From contig JAAYKS010000326.1 in NCBI GenBank assembly GCA_012522285.1, positions 1 to 10,749 on the forward strand: a stretch of 10,749 nt of DNA, in the 5' to 3' direction. The notes under the pieces are model-generated. The model was not told where the DNA came from. It did no database searches and was given only the letters and a program-made list of their open reading frames with translations. The DNA comes from Clostridiaceae bacterium. GTDB lineage: Bacteria; Bacillota; Clostridia; Saccharofermentanales; UBA5734. Both the position numbers and the translations under genes were made by a program. Shown here one piece after another: positions 1 to 5,916 of the stretch. The first letter of the stretch is position 1; every line of letters starts with the position of its first letter.

Positions 1-577
1 CCGTATAGTCTTGCCCGATATAGTGCAGGCGGATGTCCAGGTACTCGTCACCTCCGACACCGTAAGCCAGATGACGGTCCCCCGCGGCAGCCTGGATGCC
101 GAACTCCGCTTCTTCGACCACGGTTTCGACACCGGATGCCGGGTCGTACACGGACAACCTGCTGCCGCTGTTCATGACCATACTTCCGTCGGGCAGAATC
201 CGCACGAGTTCCCATCCGGCTTCGGAAAACGGGCTGGGAATCGGAATTTCTTTGCGGGCGGACAGGTCGAGTGACAGCGGGTGGGCGGCATCCCCTCCCG
301 CAGCGGGCTGAGTCTCGCCTCCGCTTGACGGAAGCGTGGTACTCTCTCCGGGGGTCGGGGTGCCGGAGGTCAGCCCGGGAGTCGCCGAAGAGCCGGTCGT
401 TTCAGGGGCAGGACCGCCGCACCCGTTTGCCAGCAAGATCGCACCGACCACTCCGACCGTGACCAGCAGCGACAGTCCCGCGATCATGCGGCGATGGCGT
501 CTTTTGGGCGTGCGACGCGGGTTGGTCGCAGCGGGTGGGAGATAGGAGGCGGAGGATGGACGGATGTTCTTCTTCAT
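1..577 (-). CDS. Putative lipoprotein / exported protein, possibly beta-propeller (C-terminus beyond window)
   Basis: Only the first 192 codons are inside the window; the frame is open at the left edge. The N-terminus is rich in Lys/Arg (RRTPKRRHRR around residues 21-30). A hydrophobic segment follows at about 31-50, ending in LLANGCGG with Cys53. This resembles a lipoprotein signal, but the -3 position is Ala instead of Leu, so it could be a plain membrane anchor. A Thr/Ser/Pro/Gly-rich linker spans about 56-90. The remaining sequence has short strand-turn segments such as ILPDGSMVMN, RLSVYDP and DRHLAYGVGGDEYLDIRL, which suggest a beta-propeller; that is inference. The ATG overlaps the stop of the upstream C39-like gene (ATGA, 574-577), with no strong ribosome binding site, so translation is probably coupled. 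It is the last visible gene of the purA-pyrG transcript. Specific function unknown. Confidence 0.75.
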   Translation of the reverse strand, partial: MKKNIRPSSASYLPPAATNPRRTPKRRHRRMIAGLSLLVTVGVVGAILLANGCGGPAPETTGSSATPGLTSGTPTPGESTTLPSSGGETQPAAGGDAAHPLSLDLSARKEIPIPSPFSEAGWELVRILPDGSMVMNSGSRLSVYDPASGVETVVEEAEFGIQAAAGDRHLAYGVGGDEYLDIRLHYIGQDYT

Positions 578-1266
578 GCCTGATACACCACCAACCGGGT
601 GATCTCCCACCCGGACGGAACGTCTTCCCAGCGATCATAGTCGCTGTTGGTGCTGGGATCCCGTACGAGGATGGTAAACCCTCCGCCGCCGTCGGGCTCC
701 AGCCCATATGCCACAATAAAATGAGGGACTCCGGTCGAGGTCTGCAAAATACCGACAATCACCGGATAACCCTCCGCGAGGGAATCTTCGATCGTGTGCC
801 GCACCCATACCGGATCGTGCAGCCGCGAATCCCGGAACCGGATACTGTCTTTGCGCAGCACATGAAACCCGTAACGGGGCTCGGCAGCCACCCACTCGAG
901 CGGATAGGCATACTCTCCCAGACGCTCCACCACTTGAGCAGGGGTGGACTCGGTGCCGTAATAGCTTGCGACCATCGCAAACGAGGCCAATGCGCACCCT
1001 TCACTGCCGATGGTCGCACCTGACGATCCGAGCGGCACGCTCTCCCATCGGGGATCGGACTGTCGCAACAACGGCACGTCGAGCACGACTCCTTCCGGCG
1101 GCAGCACGCGGCGCATCCATCCCGCGGTGGCCACGGGTTCCGTGGCTGTCGCGGATGACGACGGCGTCGTCACAGTTGCGGGAGTACACCCGGTCAACGG
1201 CACCGACAGGACCGCGAGCAGAAGGGCCAGCAAGGGCAGCAGGCGGCAGGCATGGCGGTTGATCAT
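574..1266 (-). CDS. C39-like (Peptidase_C39_2) cysteine peptidase lipoprotein
   Basis: The product has 230 residues. It starts with a classical lipoprotein signal: basic N-terminus, Leu/Ala-rich core, and lipobox LTGC with Cys27, so it should be anchored on the outer face of the membrane. A Thr/Ser/Ala linker (about 28-48) leads to a papain-like domain of the Peptidase_C39_2 type. Visible elements are VPLLRQSDPRW with Gln69 as oxyanion-hole candidate, GSEGCALAS with catalytic Cys91, GVPHFIVAYG with His182, and VRDPS with Asp203, which together make a plausible complete catalytic set. Substrate is unknown; peptide or cell-wall protein cleavage is a family-level guess. The start ATG overlaps the pyrG stop (ATGA, 1263-1266) and lacks a clear Shine-Dalgarno, implying coupling to pyrG translation. 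The next gene also begins within this gene's stop. Family assignment is fairly secure, biological role is not. Confidence 0.85.
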   Translation of the reverse strand: MINRHACRLLPLLALLLAVLSVPLTGCTPATVTTPSSSATATEPVATAGWMRRVLPPEGVVLDVPLLRQSDPRWESVPLGSSGATIGSEGCALASFAMVASYYGTESTPAQVVERLGEYAYPLEWVAAEPRYGFHVLRKDSIRFRDSRLHDPVWVRHTIEDSLAEGYPVIVGILQTSTGVPHFIVAYGLEPDGGGGFTILVRDPSTNSDYDRWEDVPSGWEITRLVVYQA

Positions 1267-2864
1267 TTGTTGAGCCGGCGGTCCAGGCTTGCGCGGACAA
1301 AGCCGGAAAACAGCGGATGCGGGCGGTTGGGACGGGACTTGAACTCCGGATGGAACTGGCAGGCGACAAACCAGGGATGTCCCTCCAGCTCGACCATCTC
1401 GACGATCGATCCGTCCGGTGAAGTGCCGACGACAGCCATGCCCGCCTGCACCAATGCGTCACGATACTCGTTGTTGAACTCGTAACGATGCCGGTGCCTC
1501 TCCCAGATCTCTTCATTCCCGTATGCCTTGCGTGCGAGCGATCCTTCCGCCAACAGGCAGGGATACCGGCCAAGTCGCATCGTGCCGCCCAACTGCTCCA
1601 CGGATTTCTGGTCGGGAAGCAAGTCGATGACCGGATACGGGGTTTCGGCATCGAACTCCGCGCTGTTCGCGCCGTCCAATCCGAGTATGTCGCGTGCAAA
1701 CTCGATCACCGCCACCTGCATGCCGAGGCAAATGCCAAAATACGGGATCCCCTGCTCGCGAGCATACCGGGCGGCCTCAATCTTGCCTTCGATCCCGCGG
1801 GTGCCGAATCCGCCGGGGATGAGAATGCCGTCGAGGTCCTCCATCATGCCGGCGGCGTTGCGCAGCGTTACTTCATCCGCGTTGATCCAGTGGATGTGGA
1901 CACGGGCCTGGTGCGCGGCACCACCGTGCTCCAGCGCTTCGACGATGCTCAGGTAGGAGTCCCGGAGTTCCGCGTACTTCCCGACCACACCGATGTCCAC
2001 CTGGAATTCCGGATTTGCGATCCCGTCCACCATGCGTTCCCACGCCGACAGATCCGGGTCACCGCACAGGATCGCGAGCCTGCGGCAGACGATCCGGGCC
2101 AGCCCTTCCCGCTCGAGTTCCAGAGGGATCTCATACAGAATACGCATGTCGGTGTTCTCGATCACGCAATCCTTTGGCACATTGCAGAACAAGGAGATTT
2201 TGTCTTTGGTGTTGCGGTCCAGCGGCATTTCGGTCCGGCAGACCAGGATGTCGGGCTGTATACCCAGGCTGAGCAGATCCTTGACACTGTGCTGGGTCGG
2301 TTTCGTTTTGAGTTCGTGGGAAGCCCGGAGATAGGGAACCAGCGTGACATGGATGAACAGGCAGTTTTCCCGGCCATGATCGATCGTGAACTGGCGGGCG
2401 GCCTCCAGAAAGGGCAGCCCTTCGATGTCCCCGACCGTCCCTCCGATCTCGATGATCGCCACGTCATATCCGTCTTTGCCTTCCCGGATCCGGCTTTTGA
2501 TCTCGTTGGTCACGTGAGGGATGACCTGAGCGGTCCCGCCACTGTACATCCCATGGCGTTCTTTCTGAATCACTTCCCAGTAGATCTGTCCCGAGGTGAC
2601 ATTGCTGTTGCGGGACAGGTTCTCGTCAATAAAGCGCTCGTAATGGCCCAGATCGAGATCGGTCTCCGCCCCGTCCTCGGTCACAAACACCTCGCCGTGC
2701 TGGTAGGGATTCATGGTCCCGGGATCGACATTGAGATATGGATCCAGTTTTTGCATGGTGACCCGGACCCCCCGGGCCTTGAGCAGACGTCCGAGGGACG
2801 CGGCGGTGATCCCCTTGCCCAATCCTGAAACGACGCCACCTGTGACGAAGATAAATTTGGTCAT
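1263..2864 (-). CDS. pyrG: CTP synthase
   Basis: Cytoplasmic enzyme that aminates UTP to CTP using ATP and glutamine, the last step of pyrimidine nucleotide synthesis. The 533-residue length fits the family. The N-terminal synthetase domain starts MTKFIFVTGGVVSGLGKG (P-loop near 9-18) and contains LDPYLNVDPGTMNPYQHGEV, EIGGTVGDIE and KTKPTQHSV. The C-terminal class I glutamine amidotransferase domain has PGGFG, GICLGMQ with nucleophile Cys379, and QFHPEF with His505 and Glu507, so both half-reactions should work. The frame extends upstream to 2912, but the start at 2864 is chosen because GAGGAG lies about 7 bases before it and the conserved N-terminus begins there. It follows purA by 44 bases, with no promoter or terminator seen between them, and overlaps the C39-like gene by 4 bases. 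Regulation probably comes from the leader upstream of purA. Confidence 0.98.
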   Translation of the reverse strand: MTKFIFVTGGVVSGLGKGITAASLGRLLKARGVRVTMQKLDPYLNVDPGTMNPYQHGEVFVTEDGAETDLDLGHYERFIDENLSRNSNVTSGQIYWEVIQKERHGMYSGGTAQVIPHVTNEIKSRIREGKDGYDVAIIEIGGTVGDIEGLPFLEAARQFTIDHGRENCLFIHVTLVPYLRASHELKTKPTQHSVKDLLSLGIQPDILVCRTEMPLDRNTKDKISLFCNVPKDCVIENTDMRILYEIPLELEREGLARIVCRRLAILCGDPDLSAWERMVDGIANPEFQVDIGVVGKYAELRDSYLSIVEALEHGGAAHQARVHIHWINADEVTLRNAAGMMEDLDGILIPGGFGTRGIEGKIEAARYAREQGIPYFGICLGMQVAVIEFARDILGLDGANSAEFDAETPYPVIDLLPDQKSVEQLGGTMRLGRYPCLLAEGSLARKAYGNEEIWERHRHRYEFNNEYRDALVQAGMAVVGTSPDGSIVEMVELEGHPWFVACQFHPEFKSRPNRPHPLFSGFVRASLDRRLNK

Positions 2865-2908
2865 ATGGGCTCCTCTCATTGCTGTTCCGACCCGGCCGGT
2901 GCCGGCTG

Positions 2909-4183
2909 TCACCGATAGATGATCTCTTCGCGTCTCGGTCCTGTGGAAACCATGCGAATGGGAACGCCGATGCGCTGCTCAATGAACGCGACATATGCTT
3001 TGGCCTCTGCGGGCAAATCTTCCCATCGAGTCATCCCGCGGAGATCCGTTTTCCATCCGGGCAGCCACTCGAGAACAGGTTTGGCCCGGTTCAACAGCCC
3101 GGTCACCGGGAACGTGTCGGTCCGGGTTCCGTCGATTTCGTAGCCGGTACAGACTGGAATCCGATCCAGATATCCCAGTACGTCGATCGCCGTCAGAACC
3201 GCTTCGGTCGCCCCCTGCACTTCGCACCCGTAACGGGTCGCGACGCAGTCAAACCAGCCCATCCTGCGGGGCCGGCCAGTGGTCGCCCCGAATTCGCCCG
3301 CATCTCCACCCAACCGGCGGAGTTGTTCGGCGTCTGGTCCGAATATTTCGCTCGTAAATGCACCCGCACCAACCGCACTGGAGTACGCCTTGGTGACGGC
3401 GACGATCCTGCCGATGCGATAAGGGGGCAGCCCAGCGCCCACGCACCCGTAGCCGGCGAGTGGGGAGGACGAGGTGGTAAACGGATAAATGCCGAAGTCC
3501 GGGTCCCGGAGTGCGCCCAGCTGTCCCTCGAGTAAAATCTGCCGATCCTCCCGAACCGCGTCGCGCAAAAAGGTGCGCACGTCCGCGACATAGGGGCGGA
3601 TTGATTCGCGGTATCCAGCGAGTTCCTCCAACAGTGCGTCGGGATCCAAAGCGGGCTTGTGGTACAGGTGAACGATCAAAGCATTTTTGTACTCGCAGAC
3701 TGCATGGAGCTTTTCCCACAAGGCCTTCTCGTCAAACAGTTCACAGACCTGAAATCCGATCTTTGCGTATTTGTCGGAATAGAACGGTGCGATCCCGGAC
3801 CGGGTAGATCCGAACTGCCGTTCGGAAAGCCGATCCTCTTCATACTGGTCCAGTAAAATATGATACGGCATAACGATCTGGGTCCGGTCGGAGACCATCA
3901 GTCGAGGTGCCGGTACCCCGTTTTGGGTGATTTGTCCGATTTCGCGGACCAGCGAGGGAATGTTGAGTGCCACGCCATTCCCGATGATGTTGACGGTGTT
4001 TTTATTGAATACGCCCGAAGGCAGTTGATGGAGGGCGAATTTGCCGTAAGGGTTGATGATGGTGTGACCCGCGTTGGCCCCGCCTTGAAAACGGATAACG
4101 ATGTCCGCTTCGCAGGCGAACATGTCCGTGATCTTCCCTTTGCCTTCGTCTCCCCAGTTCGCGCCGACTATGGCCGTGATCAT
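2909..4183 (-). CDS. purA: Adenylosuccinate synthetase (variant clostridial-type)
   Basis: Converts IMP, aspartate and GTP to adenylosuccinate, the first committed step toward AMP. The product has 424 residues, normal for PurA. It shows GANWGDEGKGK with catalytic Asp12, GGANAGHTI with catalytic His40, GSTRSGIAPFYSDK, TTGRPRRMGWFD and DVLGYLDRIPVCTGYE. Several signature positions differ from the E. coli form: EGQLG for EGAQG, DKYAKIGFQV where E. coli has the ARRGLRV stretch, and KAYSSAVGAGAF for KAYTTRVGxGPF. From memory these occur together in many clostridial PurA proteins, so they mark a subfamily and not decay. The catalytic Asp argues against the phage PurZ type, which I recall replacing it. 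The reading frame opens at 4243, but the start at 4183 is preferred: AAGGAAGGA lies just upstream and homology begins at MITAIVG. First gene of the purA-pyrG operon. Confidence 0.96.
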   Translation of the reverse strand: MITAIVGANWGDEGKGKITDMFACEADIVIRFQGGANAGHTIINPYGKFALHQLPSGVFNKNTVNIIGNGVALNIPSLVREIGQITQNGVPAPRLMVSDRTQIVMPYHILLDQYEEDRLSERQFGSTRSGIAPFYSDKYAKIGFQVCELFDEKALWEKLHAVCEYKNALIVHLYHKPALDPDALLEELAGYRESIRPYVADVRTFLRDAVREDRQILLEGQLGALRDPDFGIYPFTTSSSPLAGYGCVGAGLPPYRIGRIVAVTKAYSSAVGAGAFTSEIFGPDAEQLRRLGGDAGEFGATTGRPRRMGWFDCVATRYGCEVQGATEAVLTAIDVLGYLDRIPVCTGYEIDGTRTDTFPVTGLLNRAKPVLEWLPGWKTDLRGMTRWEDLPAEAKAYVAFIEQRIGVPIRMVSTGPRREEIIYR

Positions 4184-4207
4184 GGAATCCTTCCTTCCTG
4201 CCGGCCC

Positions 4208-4241
4208 GATGCCGCGTATACGGCGATCGGTCTCCGGCATC
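4208..4241 (-). other. Hairpin in the purA 5' leader
   Basis: A 7-bp inverted repeat (GATGCCG / CGGCATC) encloses a 20-base loop with the palindrome CGTATACG. It sits 25 bases upstream of the purA start, between the terminator-like element and the ribosome binding site. No U-run follows, so it is not a terminator. It may be a leader structure affecting stability or translation, or simply chance pairing in GC-rich sequence. Confidence 0.4.
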
Positions 4242-4307
4242 ACACTGAGCTGACTCCTCTTACGTAACGGAATCGGTGGGGAATCCTGACGCGACGCCTT
4301 TGCCGTG

Positions 4308-4324
4308 GTTTTCTTTTTGAAAAC
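4308..4324 (-). other. Second small hairpin overlapping the terminator U-tract
   Basis: GTTTTC and GAAAAC form a 6-bp stem around an AAAAA loop on the minus strand. Its 5' arm is part of the U-tract of the terminator-like hairpin at 4320-4359. Once transcription has passed, this pairing could form independently of the larger hairpin. Its role, if any, is unknown. Confidence 0.4.
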
Positions 4325-4359
4325 AGAAACGGACGCCCCCTATAGAACGGGGACGTCCG
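4320..4359 (-). terminator. Intrinsic terminator / probable attenuator ahead of purA
   Basis: Read on the minus strand, CGGACGTCCCC (4359-4349) pairs with GGGGGCGTCCG (4340-4330) as an unbroken 11-bp stem with one U-G wobble. The loop is 8 bases (GTTCTATA), followed by TTTCTGTTTT. The plus strand has no T-run after the stem, so it acts only in the minus direction. It starts 6 bases after the predicted transcription start of the purA promoter, so every transcript from that promoter must pass it. It would also end transcripts coming from the UDG gene upstream. See the findings for the pyrG-type attenuation model. Confidence 0.8.
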
Positions 4360-4371
4360 CAGCCCATGTCG

Positions 4372-4401
4372 ATTATATATGCCCAGGAAACCTTGTGTCA
4401 A
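4372..4401 (-). promoter_or_regulatory. Sigma-A type promoter for purA-pyrG
   Basis: On the minus strand, a perfect TTGACA (4401-4396) and a perfect TATAAT (4377-4372) are separated by 18 bases. Standard spacing puts +1 at 4365, the first G of GGGC. An overlapping TATATA at 4379-4374 (16-base spacer) would instead start at the A at 4367. It lies in the 241-base gap between the UDG stop and purA and is the strongest promoter-like sequence I noticed in the window. Confidence 0.85.
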
Positions 4402-4424
4402 TCCGATCCCACAAGAGCAAAAGG

Positions 4425-5033
4425 TCATCCGCCGGAAGGAGAAGGCGCGTTTTCCTCCAGCGGAGGCGCCAGTCCAAGTTCTTCCAATTTGGCCCGGGCC
4501 GCCGCCAGATCTTCCCAGAGATGGGGTTTCTCCCGCCCGTTGCGCAGGATATAGGCCGGATGCAAGGTGGGGAGAATGGCGTAGCCGCCTTTCTCGATCC
4601 ATTGTCCGCGCACTTTCGTGATCCCGTCCTTCTGGCCGGTAAAATACTTGTAGGCCGTCGCACCGAGCAAAACGATTACGCGGGGACGGACAAACCGGAA
4701 CTGGGCTGCCAGCAGCGGCCGGCAGGCCTTCGCTTCCTCTTCGGCTGGCACCCGATTGCCCGGAGGACGGCATTTGACGATATTGGCGATGTGGATGAGA
4801 TCTTCTGTCAACCCTAGCGCTTCCAGTGCGCTGTCCAGCAACCGCCCCGCCGCTCCGACGAAAGGAAGCCCCCTGCGGTCTTCTTCCGCACCGGGTCCTT
4901 CTCCGATGAACATAAGGGGAGCCTGTATGCTCCCCCTCCACACGACAACGCGGTCGCGGGTTTCGGCGAGCGGACAGGCTCTGCAGTTTTCACAAGCGGA
5001 CAAAAAGTCGTCCCACGTGCGGATGTCGGTCAT
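4425..5033 (-). CDS. Family 4 uracil-DNA glycosylase (iron-sulfur)
   Basis: Removes uracil from DNA to start base excision repair. The protein is 202 residues, typical for family 4. The signature GEGPGAEEDRRGLPFVG begins at residue 44, followed by AAGRLLD, NIVKCRPPGNR and the C-terminal TLHPAYILR with His158. Four cysteines fit the [4Fe-4S] pattern: Cys17 and Cys20 in CRACPLAE, Cys88 in VKCRPP and Cys104 in KACRPLL. The C-terminal tail after about 188 is rich in Pro, Glu and Ser and probably disordered. The ATG at 5033 has GGGAGG about 5 bases upstream. It lies 19 bases after the Tic20/DUF4870-like gene and is the last gene of the smr cluster. No dedicated terminator was seen before the purA promoter, so the hairpin at 4320-4359 may end this transcript too. 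Confidence 0.95.
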   Translation of the reverse strand: MTDIRTWDDFLSACENCRACPLAETRDRVVVWRGSIQAPLMFIGEGPGAEEDRRGLPFVGAAGRLLDSALEALGLTEDLIHIANIVKCRPPGNRVPAEEEAKACRPLLAAQFRFVRPRVIVLLGATAYKYFTGQKDGITKVRGQWIEKGGYAILPTLHPAYILRNGREKPHLWEDLAAARAKLEELGLAPPLEENAPSPSGG

Positions 5034-5052
5034 GCGTCCTCCCGGTCTCGAT

Positions 5053-5373
5053 TTATTTGATCAAGGAGATGTGGCCGATAAAGGGAAGTTCTTTCTCGAC
5101 GCCGTTGTTCGCGTTGAGGATGCCAAGCACCGCTAGCACCAGATAAACGATGCCGCCGATCCAGCGGATCAGGTTGGGAATGAGGGTACCAATCGGCAGG
5201 ATGTCGAGGATCAGTGCCGCGACCCAGACTGCCAACCAAGCCAGCAACAATACAAGCCCCTGATTGACATGGAACTTGACGCGGGGGTTGTCTTTGTCTG
5301 CCAGCAATCCGACCAGAAACAAGGGTCCGATGTAGGCCAGGATAGAATAGAGCTTGGTGTTGTCGCTTGCCAT
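5053..5373 (-). CDS. Small DUF4870/Tic20-like integral membrane protein
   Basis: The product has 106 residues and three hydrophobic helices at about 8-24, 40-60 and 68-88. It resembles the DUF4870 (Tic20-like) family: KLYSILAYIGPLF in the first helix, a short charged loop ADKDNPRVKFH, then the FHVNQGL motif (34-40) entering the second helix. No catalytic residues are recognisable and the role of these proteins in bacteria is not settled. The start at 5373 has AAAGGAG about 10 bases upstream. It sits 75 bases after the smr-domain gene and 19 bases before the UDG gene on the same strand, so co-transcription is likely. A functional link to its DNA-related neighbours is not shown by the sequence. 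Confidence 0.8.
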   Translation of the reverse strand: MASDNTKLYSILAYIGPLFLVGLLADKDNPRVKFHVNQGLVLLLAWLAVWVAALILDILPIGTLIPNLIRWIGGIVYLVLAVLGILNANNGVEKELPFIGHISLIK

Positions 5374-5399
5374 GTGTACGGATCTCCTTTTGTAATCTA

Positions 5400-5421
5400 T
5401 TCAAGGCGCCGTCGCCTGAAT
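5400..5421 (-). other. Intercistronic stem-loop between smr and the DUF4870-like gene
   Basis: On the minus strand TTCAGGCG and CGCCTTGAA form an 8-bp stem with one bulged T and a 4-base ACGG loop. No T-run follows, so it is unlikely to terminate transcription. It lies in a 75-base gap and could protect or define an mRNA processing end. No clear promoter was found in this gap. Confidence 0.4.
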
Positions 5422-5448
5422 GACAAAACAGGAACCATGGCGTTACCA

Positions 5449-5790
5449 TCACAGAACCACAATCGTGACCCCGTCGTTTTGACGACCCCAGTCCGGATCG
5501 CTGCGAAGGGCAGGCACCATGTCGATCATGTTGCGGCCGGTTTTTTCAAACGGCGTAAAGTACTCGCCGGGACAAAAATCACGGATGCGACCTTCGCGTT
5601 GCGCGGCTCGCAGATAATGCCGGACGGCAGTCCGGATGGATCCTCCGGTTCCGGACGATCCGTACCCGTGGATGACTTTTACAGACTTGATGCCGGTCCG
5701 TCGCAGTGTTGCCAACTGCAGCTTCAGCTTTGAAACTGCGGCATCCGCCTTGGGCATCCCCTCTTCCAGGTTGAGAATAAATGCGGCCAT
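5449..5790 (-). CDS. Stand-alone Smr-domain protein
   Basis: A 113-residue protein consisting almost only of an Smr domain, the fold found at the C-terminus of MutS2 and in small stand-alone proteins, where it binds or nicks DNA or RNA. The hallmark is VIHGYGSSGTGG at 39-50, with the conserved His41 and glycine loop, followed by a helix (SIRTAVRHYL) and a final strand (GVTIVVL). The usual N-terminal LDLHG motif is absent: the first strand reads FILNLEEGMPKADAA, so nuclease activity is uncertain. The ATG at 5790 is preceded by GGAGAAGAGGGAG. It opens the smr / DUF4870-like / UDG cluster and is read from a promoter in the divergent region with the rsuA-like gene. I infer a nucleic acid role from the fold and the nearby UDG. 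Confidence 0.85.
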   Translation of the reverse strand: MAAFILNLEEGMPKADAAVSKLKLQLATLRRTGIKSVKVIHGYGSSGTGGSIRTAVRHYLRAAQREGRIRDFCPGEYFTPFEKTGRNMIDMVPALRSDPDWGRQNDGVTIVVL

Positions 5791-5838
5791 ACTCCCTCTT
5801 CTCCAAAGAATACACCGCTGTGTGCAGTGTCTGTATCA

Positions 5839-5847
5839 ATTCTATCA
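5839..5847 (-). promoter_or_regulatory. Extended -10 promoter candidate for the smr cluster
   Basis: On the minus strand TGATAGAAT fits an extended -10 (TGnTATAAT with one mismatch). Expected start is near 5832, leaving a leader of about 42 bases before the smr ATG. No good -35 hexamer was found at 16-18 bases, which extended -10 promoters tolerate. Confidence 0.5.
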
Positions 5848-5901
5848 CAACAGGAGGGGCCGGACACAGACCCGATCACAAGGGGACCGATGCGAGATCG
5901 A

Positions 5902-5910
5902 TGCTATAAT
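5902..5910 (+). promoter_or_regulatory. Extended -10 promoter of the rsuA-like gene, possibly leaderless
   Basis: TGCTATAAT is a perfect extended -10. The seventh base after it, the usual +1, is A5917, which is the A of the ATG. No convincing -35 is present (around 5882-5887 the sequence is GGGGAC). The layout predicts a leaderless mRNA; see findings. Confidence 0.65.
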
Positions 5911-5916
5911 CGCAAC

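Noticed and set aside
402..758. 118-residue minus-strand frame overlapping the C39-like and lipoprotein genes
   Set aside because: It sits across the ATGA junction of two convincing genes in another frame and has no recognisable domain.
1488..2828. 446-residue open frame on the plus strand opposite pyrG
   Set aside because: It lies wholly antisense to a complete, well conserved CTP synthase. Long antisense frames are common in GC-rich genes, and its translation shows no recognisable motif.
2865..2912. Upstream start for pyrG at 2912
   Set aside because: It would add 16 residues not expected in CTP synthase and overlap the purA stop, whereas the ATG at 2864 has GAGGAG at proper spacing.
4184..4243. 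Upstream start for purA at 4243
   Set aside because: The 20-residue extension is encoded in the structured leader and lacks PurA homology; the ATG at 4183 has a good ribosome binding site.
5030..5452. 140-residue minus-strand frame overlapping the DUF4870-like gene
   Set aside because: The alternative frame gives the clear three-helix DUF4870-like protein with a good ribosome binding site; this one is Arg/His-rich noise.
5827..5916. Start of the rsuA-like gene at 5827
   Set aside because: It lacks a ribosome binding site, and the 30 extra residues would run across both predicted divergent promoters; S4-domain proteins begin near MRLD.
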